Of a stretch of DNA of 64,000 nt, positions 11,200 through 22,179 are shown in pieces; positions within the stretch are counted from its first letter, which is position 1, and the number at the start of each line of letters is the position of its first letter. Source of the stretch: Escallonia rubra (lineage: Eukaryota; Streptophyta; Magnoliopsida; Escalloniales; Escalloniaceae); assembly GCA_033065855.1 (NCBI GenBank), contig JAVXUO010000029.1, forward strand, positions 186,001 to 250,000. The letters are read 5' to 3'. The position numbers were made by a program, and so were the translations under genes. The notes beneath the pieces were generated by a model, which worked only from the letters and a program-made list of their open reading frames with translations, did no database searches and was not told the origin of the DNA.

Positions 11200-12456
11200 T
11201 GTTAACCCTACGGTTATTTAACCTAGGATTATATTTGGTTTTGATGATAACTAACATTGATGTTTATGTTGTCTAACATGTATTGAGTTGTTGAAGCAAT
11301 AGGAACAATCTCATACTCATGCAAATGGATTATTAGACGAGCAACACGGTCAAAGACTCTCAACGGAATGCATCAAAGAAGGAATTCGTCGATTGAAGTT
11401 TTCATGCTTTTATTTCCTTATTTGTAAACTAGACATAGAGAGATGATCGTTACGATGACTGTATACCTAGAACTTGCCCATAGGTTTCCCTTGCATGCAT
11501 AAAAGTTTTCCATGCTTTAAAAACAAGGAAACTGCATTTTCAGGAATGCAGTCGACTGCAAGTTGGGCAGTGAGGTATTACAGTCGACTGTAATTGGAAT
11601 GCAGTCGACTGCAATACTTCCAGTAGCCTATTACAGTCGACTGCATTGGATTATAGTCAACTGCAAGTTGGAAATTTGAATTTTCAACGGCTACTTTGGG
11701 ATTACAGTCGACTGCAATGGTGCATTACAGTCGACTGTATTTACCGTTTGGCACATTTAATGCTCCACCTAACCCTAAACGGTCATATTTATTCTCACCT
11801 CTATAAATACTCATTTTGGGCATTGTTTTGATTCATCAATTGCATTCAAAGCTCTCTTATCTTTCATATTCTCAAAGATCAAAGCAATTGTTCAATCTCT
11901 CTTGGTTTTCATTGATTTCTCATCCATTTCAAGAGAGCATTTATTGTGAGCTTACATTTGAGAGATATACACTTTCATAAGTCATCATACACTCATCTAT
12001 CTTGTTCTAGTACTTAAACTTGTACTCATATACTTCTTGAGAGTGAAATCTTGTACACATTTCTTCATTTAAAGGTTCTTGTATCAAAGCTTGGGGTTGT
12101 CAAGCTTTGGAGCTTTGGGTTTGTCAAAGCTTGTTCTTGATGTGGGCATAACATCAAGGGATTGTAAGAGGTTCGATCTTGACCCGTAAGGAAGATCATA
12201 CTAGTGGATTCTAGGGCCTTTCAAGGGACTTCCTTGAAGGGGTGGACGTAGGCTTGAGGGTATATCAAGCCGAACCATTTAAATCTCCTTGTCAAGTATC
12301 TTTAACCCCTTCTCTTTACATTATCGTTTTACATTTTTGTTGAGATTGGTTGTTTGCTTATTTAAGTTATTGAGATTGAGGTTTATTGTTTGTTAATTTT
12401 TTAATTAGTCTGAAAATCTTATTCACCCCCCCTCTAGGGTTATTTCATTGGTTTCA
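11200..12456. mobile_element. Solo LTR (1257 bp) inserted in the LINE
   Basis: The element begins TGTTAACCC and ends TTGGTTTCA (TG...CA), flanked by a perfect 5-bp target duplication TCTTC at 11195-11199 and 12457-12461. No internal retrotransposon coding sequence is present, so it is a solo LTR left by recombination between two LTRs. The text near its right end (ATTCACCCCCCCTCTAGG) resembles many plant Copia LTRs, but superfamily assignment is inference. It carries a cluster of palindromes at 11549-11737. Confidence 0.85.
11549..11737. repeat. Cluster of CAGTCGACTG palindromes in the solo LTR
   Basis: The 10-bp perfect palindrome CAGTCGACTG occurs six times, at 11549, 11581, 11602, 11634, 11705 and 11728, plus one variant (TAGTCAACTG) at 11654. 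Several extend to 14-16 bp perfect palindromes, for example TTACAGTCGACTGTAA at 11578-11593. Intervals range from 20 to 71 bp. The cluster sits upstream of the likely promoter in the U3 part of the LTR. Confidence 0.9.
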
Positions 12457-13303
12457 TCTTCCTTAGTACTTTTGATAGCATTCACGACAGACGATGAATC
12501 ACCTTCCACTACTATATCTCTAAATCCGCATTCCATCCCGAATTCCATGGCTGTAAAAACAGCTAATGTTTCAGCCACTTCTGCCTCAAATTGATCTTCC
12601 ACCCACTTAGAGAGACCCGCGTAGAAAGTGCCTCTGTAATCTCTTATAACTACTCCAATTCCAATAGCATGATCTTCTGAGAAAATAGCCCCATCAAAAT
12701 TTATTTTATACGCACCTTTGGGGGGCGGACACCACTGGATTTGAATCTGAGCTTTCATCACGTTTGATTTAGTACTTGCTCTATGGAACATTTCCAACTG
12801 AAGTTGAGCTCGTGAATATAATTCCAATGCGGCAATCTGAGCTCTTTTGAAGCAAACATTATTCCTATTAGTCCACAAACACTAGCATAGCATGACCATA
12901 AGTTCGAATTCGTCTTTTTTTCACGTTTCCATACCTCCATCCACCACGCAAAAACCGATTCTCCATAAACACACTCCTTATACAGATTATAAGATGTCAA
13001 TGCCCATACCTGTCTAGCAAAGGAACATAATCTCAATACATGGAATAAGTTTTCCCCTTTCTTACCACATATTTTGCAGTCATCTTCCGCGGTGATTTGT
13101 CTCCTTTTCAGTTTTGTTGCCATTGGTGAGATATCATTGCAAGCCCGCCATCCAAATACCTTAACTTTATTTGGTATGCGAGCATTCCACATAAAGTTCC
13201 AGCTACTGGCAGAACTCGTACTTGCCTCTTCCATTGAAATGTCCTTCCCTTTTTGCAATTGTTGATCCATGATTAAGCGATAAGCACTTTTAACAGAGAA
13301 AAT

Positions 13304-15091
13304 TCATTTTCTATCATAGTGCCAGATAAGTTTGTCTTCATGCTGACCCGTGCCCAGAGGTATTTGAAGGATGACCCTAGCTTCATGTTGCCAAAAGATA
13401 TTATAAACCAGATTTTTCTTCCAGCTGTGGGATTGCTGATCAATTAAAGCCTCTACCTTCGCGTCTCCATTGAGTATTTTCATCGGGCAGGGGATCCAAC
13501 GTTCATTCCATATTTTTTTTTCTCCCCATTTCCTATTCTTCATCGGGAACCTGCTTCCAATACCCTTTGGGCTTCCAATATATACTTCTCCAAGTTAATG
13601 ATGGCTTGTTGCCAGCTTGTGCCATGAAAAAATCTCCATGTGGATAGTATTTTGCTTTTAATGTACGTGAGAGCAACGAGTCTGGTGATTGGGCTAGTCT
13701 CCATGCTTGTTTTGCCAATAAAGCCAAGTTAAAAGCTTTCAACTTTCTAAACCCCATGCCCCCCTTTTCCTTTCTAGCACACAACCGATCCCAACTCATC
13801 CAGTGTATATTTTTCCTCCTTTCTCTACTTCCCCACCAATAGTTACTCATCATCATTTCTATATCATCATAGAGGTACTCAGGCAATAAGAAGCATGACA
13901 TAGAATATGCTGGTATTGCTTGTAGGACAAACTTGATGAGAATTTCTTTACCTGCCTTAGATAGGAATTTAGCGGACCAACCAGTTATCTTGCTCCATAT
14001 TCTTTCACACATGCTACAAAAAAATTCCTTTTTTATCTCCCCACCACTGAAGGCAGACCGAGGTACTTGTCATGGGCTTACACCATTGGGATACTTAACA
14101 CGTCGCTAATTTGGATTTTTGTGTCATCTTCGGTATTCTTGCTACATACAAACCCCAATTTCTGTAAATTGATCATCTGCCCTGAAGCCTTTTCGTACAC
14201 TTGTAAGATATTCTTTATCACCCTTGTTTCCTCGGTCGTCGCATTGAAGAACCAAAGGCTGTCATCTGCAAAGAGTAGATGTGAGATGGTAGAGCAACCT
14301 CGTCCAATTTTCACACCATGGATGAGTACGTCTTCTTCTGCTGCTTTTATAAGCAATGAGAATCATTCTGCACAAATCAAGAAAAGGTAAGGAGACAAAG
14401 GATCTCCTTGTCGGAGAACCCTTTGGGGGGTAATATAGTCATAACGGTCACCATTTAGCTTTATCGAGTACGTCACTGTAGAAATACAGTCCATAACTAA
14501 TTTGATCCAAATGTCATGAAAGCCTAATTTCCTCAAAATTCCTTCCACAAAAGGCCACTCTACCTTATCATAGGCTTTACTCATGTCTAATTTAAGAGCA
14601 ACGTGTCCGCCCTTCCCCCAAGATTTATTTTTGAGAAAATGATTAACTTCGAAAGCAAGAAGGATATTGTTAGTTATGAGGCGACCCGAGACAAAAGCAC
14701 ATTGATTTTCAGGGATGCATATCGCTAAACATGGTTTCAATCTATTTGCCAACGCTTTTGATATAATCTTATAGACAACGTTGCACAAACTAATTGGCCT
14801 AAAGTGGGACATTTCTTCTGGGCTTTGACATTTAGGTATTAGAACAATATAAGTATAATTGAGAGACTGATGCAACTGACCATCATTTAAGAAGGCTAGA
14901 ACAAAGCTCACAACGTCATTCCCCACAATATGTCAGAATGTTTGAAAAAACATCGCCGGCATACCATCCGGTCCTGGAGCTTTGGAAGGGTACATAGAAA
15001 AAAGTGCATTTTTTACATCTTTTGTTGAATACCTCCTTATCAGCTCGGCATTCATGAATGGTGAAATCTTCATCTTGATTCTGCCAAGCAC
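13304..15091 (-). pseudogene. LINE reverse transcriptase domain, interrupted
   Basis: Segments in order on the - strand: fingers and palm (14926-14363) with FRPISLCNVVYKII, LKLDMSKAYDKVEW and RQGDPLSPYLF; the palm active-site FADD motif (14272-14249) in the next open segment (14356-14078); and the thumb region (14012-13533). A TGA codon separates the first two, and further frame breaks occur near 14060 and 13540. The motif order and spacing are those of plant L1-type non-LTR retrotransposons. It is not expected to make an active enzyme. Confidence 0.85.
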
Positions 15092-16293
15092 CTACTGGAT
15101 TGCATCACTTTGTGGGTTTGAAGCGGTAAACAAATGCCGGAAGTAGTTGACCACTATAGCTTCCTTATCCCCGTCATTTTTCCTCCATTCACCTGTTGCC
15201 ATCTTTAACTTTGGCCCCCAAATCTTCTTTTTGCGAGTGTTAGCTTGATTGTGAAAGTATTTAATGTTCCTGTCACCTTCTGCCAACCACATGCATCGAG
15301 ACCGTTGTTTCCACATGTCTTCTTCCATGACAAGCATTTCATCAAGCTCCAAAATTAGCTTTCGTTGCTCCCTTTTTGATTCCTCTGTAACCATCCTTGT
15401 GCCAAGACCTGAAATCTTATCCTTTAGCTCTCGAATCTTTCCTTGTACATTCCCAACATGCCTTCTATTCCAATTTAATAGCCCAAGACAACATTGTCTT
15501 ATATTGTTAATTAAACAAGTAGTCGGATCATCTTGGTTATTTTCCTGTCCCCACGCCTTGGCAATTTGTTCTTCATAGTCTGACCTTTTTATCCCCATGG
15601 TTTCAAATCTAAATTGTCTGTTTCTTTTACCTCCCGCTGTTTGATAACCTTCATCCAACGAGATAAGGATCGGCAAATGGTCCGAGACATGTGTTGATTG
15701 GTGAGAGACACTCGCACCTGGAAACATATCACTCCAGCTTGAGGTTGCACAAAATCTGTCTAGCCTTTCCCTTACAGTGAGAGGGAAACACATATTGTTG
15801 CACCATGTAAATTTGTATCCATTATACCCCAAATCTCGTAATCCGCAATCAGTTAACACTTCTATGAACTCATGCATCTGCCTGTACGGTTTGCTTAGCC
15901 TTCCCAGCTTTTCATTTCTAAATAGAATTTCATTAAAATCGCCACCACAAAGCCAGGGTAAGTTGTAACTGCCACCTAGTCTACACAATAGGTTCCAGGA
16001 TTCCTTGCGTTTTGAAGTACTTGGGTGGCCGTAGAAACCTGTAAAACGCCATTTGCCTTTTCCATTGACGTCCTCCACGGTGGCATCAATATGGAATTTT
16101 GAGTAACTCTGAATCAATACAGTAATATCTTTCCTCCATAGAAGAGCTAATTAACCTCCAGATTTCCCTACTGCATCTACACCTAATCCATGCATTCCCC
16201 ATTTATTCTTGAAAAAATCTAATTTCCTACTCCTACATTTAGTCTCCGAAAGGAAGACTAAAAGGGGCTCTTTTTTATTCCAAACGTTCTCCA
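15092..16293 (-). pseudogene. LINE endonuclease domain (APE type), N-terminally truncated
   Basis: The main open frame (16117-15092, 341 residues) shows the endonuclease landmarks GDFNEIL (about residues 59-65) and SDHLPIL, then a helical, charged linker (ending about residue 320) leading toward the reverse transcriptase. Upstream codons up to about 16290 continue the domain (LVFLSETKC, GKSGG) but contain an in-frame TAA at about 16150. No start of ORF2 is present, consistent with 5' truncation during integration. Confidence 0.8.
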
Positions 16294-16308
16294 TCCGATT
16301 GCTTTATT

Positions 16309-17369
16309 GATTACCGTCAAGATGGCAATGCTATGGCATTGCTCATGGGTCGTGGTTGGTCAAACTCAATAAGAACATTCCTCATGACACCTATTAAAGT
16401 TTGTTGCAAAACAACGAGGGTGATGGTGTGGATCATTGGTTGACAGTGATCTCTTGTTGGAAGAGAAGGACACTGGTATTAGGCAAGAGAAGAGAAAATT
16501 GTACCGTCCGGGACCTTGCTTGTGTCACACCAGTCCTTCATCCGTGGTACTACATGGGCACGACCAATAACCAAGTTCATGCAATGTTTGCTTAGGCATG
16601 GCATGGGGGAGAAACTGATGTGTGAAATTGTAATATAGCGTAGAATTTTGTGCAAAATAAAAAAGAGTTAAAAAAACAAAATATCTCCGAGATTTCTGCA
16701 ACAAAAAAGTATTATGAGTTTCTTTTTTTTTTCACTTTTTACGTGAAATTTGTTTTTTGTTGTTTGTCTTATAGCTTGGCGGTTTTATCTTTTCAATTCT
16801 AAATTTTTTTGTATTATTTTAGCAAAATTTAAGTCTTAATAGGTAAGCAAGTTGGTTATGTAGAATTGTTAAGTGATGCTAACAACGACGAAGAGCACGA
16901 GGCCCCGGTAGTGAAGAGAAAGAGAGACGATACATGTATGTCTCCTCACAGATTGGTGAGGGACATGTAACGAGAGAGGATTCTGAAGTATGATGGGCAC
17001 TAACAAGACGAGGTGAAGAGGGGGGAGAAAAAGATAGACATCGATCGACGGCTGTTCTAGCATCAATTGCTTAGATGATGCATATTTTTGTTGACTTATG
17101 ATAATTTCTCGCGACACTTTTACATCTTTTGTCACTGAAAATTACTAGCAACGTTATTTCCTGGTGAAAGCTGACAGAAATCGCCCTCACAATTGAGGGT
17201 ATTTTGTGCAAAGAATTGCAAGAAACTGTAATCTCATAGTTCTTCTGTACGTTTTAGCGACAATCACCTCTATGAAAATTGAAGTACAGTTGACCTTCCC
17301 AAGTATTTAAATCACCACCATATCTCAGCAAATCAGTAGCTTCCTAGCTCTGTTTAACTCTACGCTAAA
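16309..17369 (+). other. Upstream region of CAD-like copy 2
   Basis: AT-rich with no gene recognised. Close to the start codon are a TTGACC (W-box-like) at 17290 and a TATTTAAAT element at 17304-17312, 58-66 bases before the ATG, which could serve as the TATA box. The short open frames at 16401-16595 and 16869-17135 have no recognisable features. Confidence 0.5.
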
Positions 17370-20300
17370 ATGGCTGCAAAATCGCCAGAAGAGGAGCACC
17401 CAGTGAAGGCCTTCGGATGGGCAGCTAGAGATCCATCTGGCGTTCTTTCTCCCTTCAATTTCTCCAGAAGGTATACATCTGGTCAATTACTATTTCAGTT
17501 TCCATTATGTTTTTCCATTGTTGTTTCAGTTCAGACTTTTCTTGCATCGTGGTAATTACCATAGCGAAATCCAGGGTCTGCCTCAAGAAAATTACGAATT
17601 TCTTTCATGTGGGTTTCATTTATGTTGTGATCCTTATTTCATGAATTGGGTTGCTTATGGCCCATGACAATAAAGATGTTGGCCGTTCTGGTTCTCAGTG
17701 GTGGCAAATGTGGAAACGCCTTGTATTTGTTTGTTGAGTGATTTAATATTAGGGACGCGCAAAACAAATATAAGAAGGATTTTGTAGTTTTGGATTGCTC
17801 TAGTAGTTTTTGCAGCCTTATAAGGGTATGCAACCGCGTTTAAGATCAGATGAACATTTTTTCTAGAATTTGTTTTCCACTTTATTCTTAGATATTCAGT
17901 CCATTTTTATTTTTTTTTTATCTTCAAGAGTATTCCATTCCAAAGCTTAAATGAAATCCACTTATGCTTAACACGGAATATAGAAGTTTTTTTTTTTTTT
18001 TCACAAAGTTTATAAACACTTGTTTGGAAAAATTGCTTTTTCTTTTTGCTGGTTTGCTTTTATTCTTTACAATTCTTTTCATTTTACTCGTGGACTTCTT
18101 TACTTATGAGATCACTAGGCTGATACATATTATAATAAAAATATGAACTTAGCAATTACATTTTCTGGGGCATTTATATCTGCATATACGTATAGGTATA
18201 TTCATTGTGGCTTAAAGCCAGGGAAGCTAATGAATTGATAGCAAGCTACTTAAAAGTAAGTGAGAAATATTCATACATTTCTTCATATCCTGTGATTTTA
18301 AAGGAATCACAAGCGACGATCAGCAGAATACATCTATGTCATAGCCATGACCGGGACGCTTACTGTCACCATAATATTTATAATTGATGCGTTGTGTTCT
18401 GGAAAATGTCAATAATGTGTTACAGATTGTATATACCTAATTTGCATGATTGATCTTGATATTTACATGATCTGGTAACAAATGCATGCAGGGCAACTGC
18501 GGACAATGATGTAAGGTTTAAGGTGCTCTATTGTGGGATTTGTCATACTGACCTTCACTTCATCAAGAACGAATTTGGCACATCCACCTATCCTATTGTA
18601 CCTGGGTAAGATGAGATATCCTAATTCAAGAAACTACATATTTGCCATAAAATAATTAAAAAGAAACTGCGAACTGAACCAACTATTAGAAAGCTTTGGT
18701 AATTGGACGTCAATGTTTTCGGAGCAGTAATAAAATTTTCCCATGTTCTGAAAGATCTAAGCAGAAAGTGCGCACAGTTTTATTCCAGTCACTCCTTTCC
18801 ACTCTGTTGCTACTCAATTATTGGAATAATTTTCTCTGTAACATTTTGACAGCGCATCAGCAGAAATGGAGTTGAAAAAAAAAAATTAGTGGGAAGAAAG
18901 GTCATTAACAAATTGCTCTTGTTTCTGCCCTTCAAAAAAGCACCCTCATAAGTTAGAATAAAGCAGCTCTTTTTGGTTACTGACTGAATGATAGGTCGCT
19001 CCCTTCTGACATGAAGGTCAGTGGTTTGAAACGCAGAAATACCTCTATGCAATGCCTATCTGTTTCTCTGCTGAAACATTACTGGCCTATACTTTTTTTC
19101 ATTGATGTAAAACTGTCATTCAGACGGATCTGACTCTAAGACCTTTTTTCGCAAATCTCAGCTTTGATAATTCTAAGCTTGGTGCAATGTTTGTATAGTC
19201 ATTGTAAGTTATAATCTTATCCACTGCTTTGGTGTGAAATAGTTTAATGCACCATTGCTAGGCTAATTGGTGCATTAAGCTATTGATTCTTCATATGAAA
19301 TAGCTCTTTTGGTCAAAAAACACTTCAGCTGCACAAAATTTATAACAGAAGCAACTAAGCCATATTTGGTTTCTCTCAATCAAATACTAAGCTGGCATAG
19401 CTAATGACCTCATGTAACCTAATAGATGATTTAAAAAACCCAATCAACGACATTTATTAGGTTTTAGGCTACTATCCAGTTGAAATACACATAGATCAGT
19501 TGGTCATATATGTAGGGCTCAAATTCTGAGGATCAACTCTCAATACATGTTTAGATCGGTGAGAGAAAGACTCGTCTTCACTTAATGTTAATATCAGGGT
19601 AAGTTATAAGGTTTTGTGTTGAAATTGGAAAGTGAAAATGCTGTAACAGTAAAGAAAGCACTTTTTTGTTTTTTTCCTTTTTTTTTTGTTCATACTCTTA
19701 CTCTCACTCTTTTTGTTACTCCTATAAGAATTTCGGTAGAATTGCGGTATGCTTACAACATAAGTTGGTTGAGGAAATTGCATAAACCTAGCTTAGCTGA
19801 TCAGTGGATCATAGAACGAATGGATATCTTGCTTCTTGGCATAAATAAATTAGATATTCCAATTCTAGCTTTATGCAACTTAGAACACACATTAATAGTT
19901 CAAAGTCATTATTACATTTCATATCATCGGTGCTTTCATGAGCAGGCATGAGATCGTTGGTGTAGTGACAGAGGTGGGGAGCAAGGTTACTAAGTTCAAA
20001 GTTGGAGATAAAGTGGGAGTCGGATGTTTGGTTGGTTCATGTGGCTCTTGTGAGAATTGTTTTGATGACCTTGAGAATTATTGTCCTGAAATGATACTAA
20101 CGTATGCTTATACCTACTATGATGGAACCATAACATATGGAGGTTACTCTAATGAGATGGTTGCAAGTGAGCGGTTTGTGATTCGTTTTCCAGAGAAAAT
20201 GCCACTCGATGGTGGTGCACCTCTACTTTGCGCTGGAATCACTGTGTACAGTCCAATGAAATATTATGGGCTTAGCAAACCGGGAACACACTTGGGAGTG

Positions 20301-22179
20301 GTGGGCCTTGGTGGACTTGGTCATGTGGCGGTGAAGTTTGCTAAAGCTTTCGGCGCAAAAGTGACAGTGATTAGTACCTCTGCTAGTAAGAGAGATGAAG
20401 CCATAAAACATCTCGGTGCTGATTCATTCTTAGTTAGCCACAACCCAGAAGAATTGCAGGTGACCAGTTTATGTTATGGCGTCAAAAGGCTTATATCATT
20501 TGCACCCTCATATTTTGTTTTCCTTCTCATGGCTGTACACTGTGATTCATGATCTCAAAGCCATCAGATCAATTTCGATCCTTTTTCTGTTTACCCCGGA
20601 CCATCTCTTGGGTTATCTGTTTTTGTATGATATAATACATGTTGATTACACGTAGACTGCACGTGCATGTTCAGTGGTGCTACTGCTACTTGTTTTATCA
20701 TGACATCGATTAATTTCCTTAAGCCACGGGAAATGTGTCTTGGTTGGGACAGCACCGCACCAGTTGAGCCACTTGAGTATCCAGTCTTTCCTTTGCATAG
20801 GGGTATGTCTGCCCTGTAATTGGTGCTCAGTAAGGTTCTTAATTAAGATTTGCTTAGAATGTTAAGTGTTGATGAGACATATTAATAGGAAAAACACTGG
20901 GTGAGGGAGTAGTGTTGATGGATTGATTTTGTCTCAGAATATAATATCATTGTAGAGTTGAGATGCCTCCAATGCACTGTATGTGTGACGTCCTTACTAG
21001 ATACTGGAAGCACCCTAGTCTACAAATCCCAGGGTTTCCACGTGCTTCGTGGCTCTTACGATCTTGAGTTGTTTATTTTCATTCATTTTCCTGTACTTCT
21101 GGGGAACATGGTTCTACTTTGTGAATGACTTTATGTTAAGTGCCGCATCTTGTGGTGTTTATATACCCTGCCCCCTCCAAATTAATACCTCCGTAACCCA
21201 CCACAGAAATAGAAAATAAACTAACAAAGAGAACAAGGAAATTCCTCTTGTAGTTTAACAGGAACTGAGATGCTGGCTCGTATCCTCACATGCAGTTCTC
21301 TATTCAACTCTTCTACTGTTTGCTCACATAACTATATGCCGAACATTTTTTCTTCTACTGTTACATTTGAAAGCATCGGGTACATGTAGTATGATCATCA
21401 CTGTTCTAGAACTGTCTTATCCTATGGCAAAGAGTCGAAAATAAGACAACAAAATTGACGAGAACATCAAGGAGATGTAGATGGTGAAAACCCTAGCAAG
21501 CTTATACAACACCTAAAGCAAGAGATAGGAAATTTTGCATCTCTCTGCTGATCCTTGGATGATTGTTCCTTAGCATTTCTAAATGTATTTCTGTCATTTG
21601 TCTTCTCTTAATCAAATTCCTTTCTTATGTCTTCGTCAAAAGAATCACTGACCTTGGGAGAATTTTGATCTGGCAACTGCAAACACTAATACATAATGCA
21701 TTTTCTGTAGGCTGCAACATGTACACTGGACGGTATTATTGATACTGTATCTGCTCCTCATCCCATCATGCCACTGATTGATCTACTCAAGTCTCATGGG
21801 AAACTTGTTATGGTTGGGGCTCCAGATAAGCCGCTTGAGCTCTCTGTCTTCCCGTTACTTATGGGTATGCAAGTGGTAGTATAATATGCATTCTAGTAGA
21901 ATAACCTTTTATTTTCATGCTTTAGCTACTTTAAACCTTGTCTTGGGATGTAAGTATGGAATGTGATTGACAGGGAGGAAGATGGTTGCGGGAAGTGGCA
22001 TTGGGGGATTAAAGGAGACCCAAGAGATGATTGATTTTGCAGCAAAACACAACATAACTGCAGACATTGAGGTCATTCCGATGGACTATGTCAACACGGC
22101 CTTGGAGCGCCTTCAGAAAGGTGACGTTAGATACCGATTCGTCATTGACGTTGCAAAAACCTTGTCTGTTGCTGCCTAA
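17370..22179 (+). CDS. CAD-like alcohol dehydrogenase, copy 2 (5 exons, 362 aa)
   Basis: Exons 17370-17470, 18492-18605, 19946-20459, 21711-21864 and 21974-22179 join in the same phases as copy 1 and give 362 residues. All catalytic residues are present: zinc ligands Cys51, His73 and Cys167, structural Cys104, Cys107, Cys110 and Cys118, proton-relay Thr53 and His56 (CHTDLH), and GLGGLG followed by Ser215 for NADP(H). It is expected to be an active cytosolic NADP-dependent alcohol/aldehyde oxidoreductase of the CAD/ELI3 type; the substrate is not determined. It is closer to copy 4 than to copy 1 (shared [13 protein letters not shown]). Unlike both, it reads [10 protein letters not shown] where the others have SDxMVADEHF, and it ends TLSVAA with one extra residue. 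Its introns are large but carry no clear transposon. Confidence 0.95.

Larger units (their letters stand above)
10981..13270 (-). pseudogene. LINE zf-RVT and RNase H domains, split by a solo LTR
   Basis: The 13270-12758 segment carries a zf-RVT-like motif (WNARIPNKVKVFGWRA, then CKICGKKGENLFHVL). RNase H follows: the first half at 12878-12457 (INFDGAIF, VVEGDSSSVVNAI) and the second half at 11194-10981 (CNCVAHKLAKYA). The two halves are separated exactly by the solo LTR at 11200-12456 and its 5-bp duplication, and rejoin in frame if that insert is removed. A frame shift separates the zf-RVT part from RNase H. Confidence 0.85.
10946..16293 (-). mobile_element. 5'-truncated L1-like LINE with 15-bp target duplication
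   Basis: On the - strand this runs from within the endonuclease domain at about 16290 through reverse transcriptase, a Cys-rich zf-RVT-type region and RNase H, ending in an A-rich tail seen as a T run at about 10951-10961. A perfect 15-bp target duplication, TCCGATTGCTTTATT, flanks it at 10931-10945 and 16294-16308. ORF1 and the endonuclease start are missing, so it is a 5'-truncated insertion. Several stops and frame breaks make it inactive. A solo LTR (11200-12456) landed in the RNase H region; the LINE itself is about 4.1 kb. Confidence 0.9.

Noticed and set aside
11549..11737. CRISPR-like array
   Set aside because: Short self-complementary repeats with irregular spacers in a plant LTR; no cas genes and a eukaryotic context.
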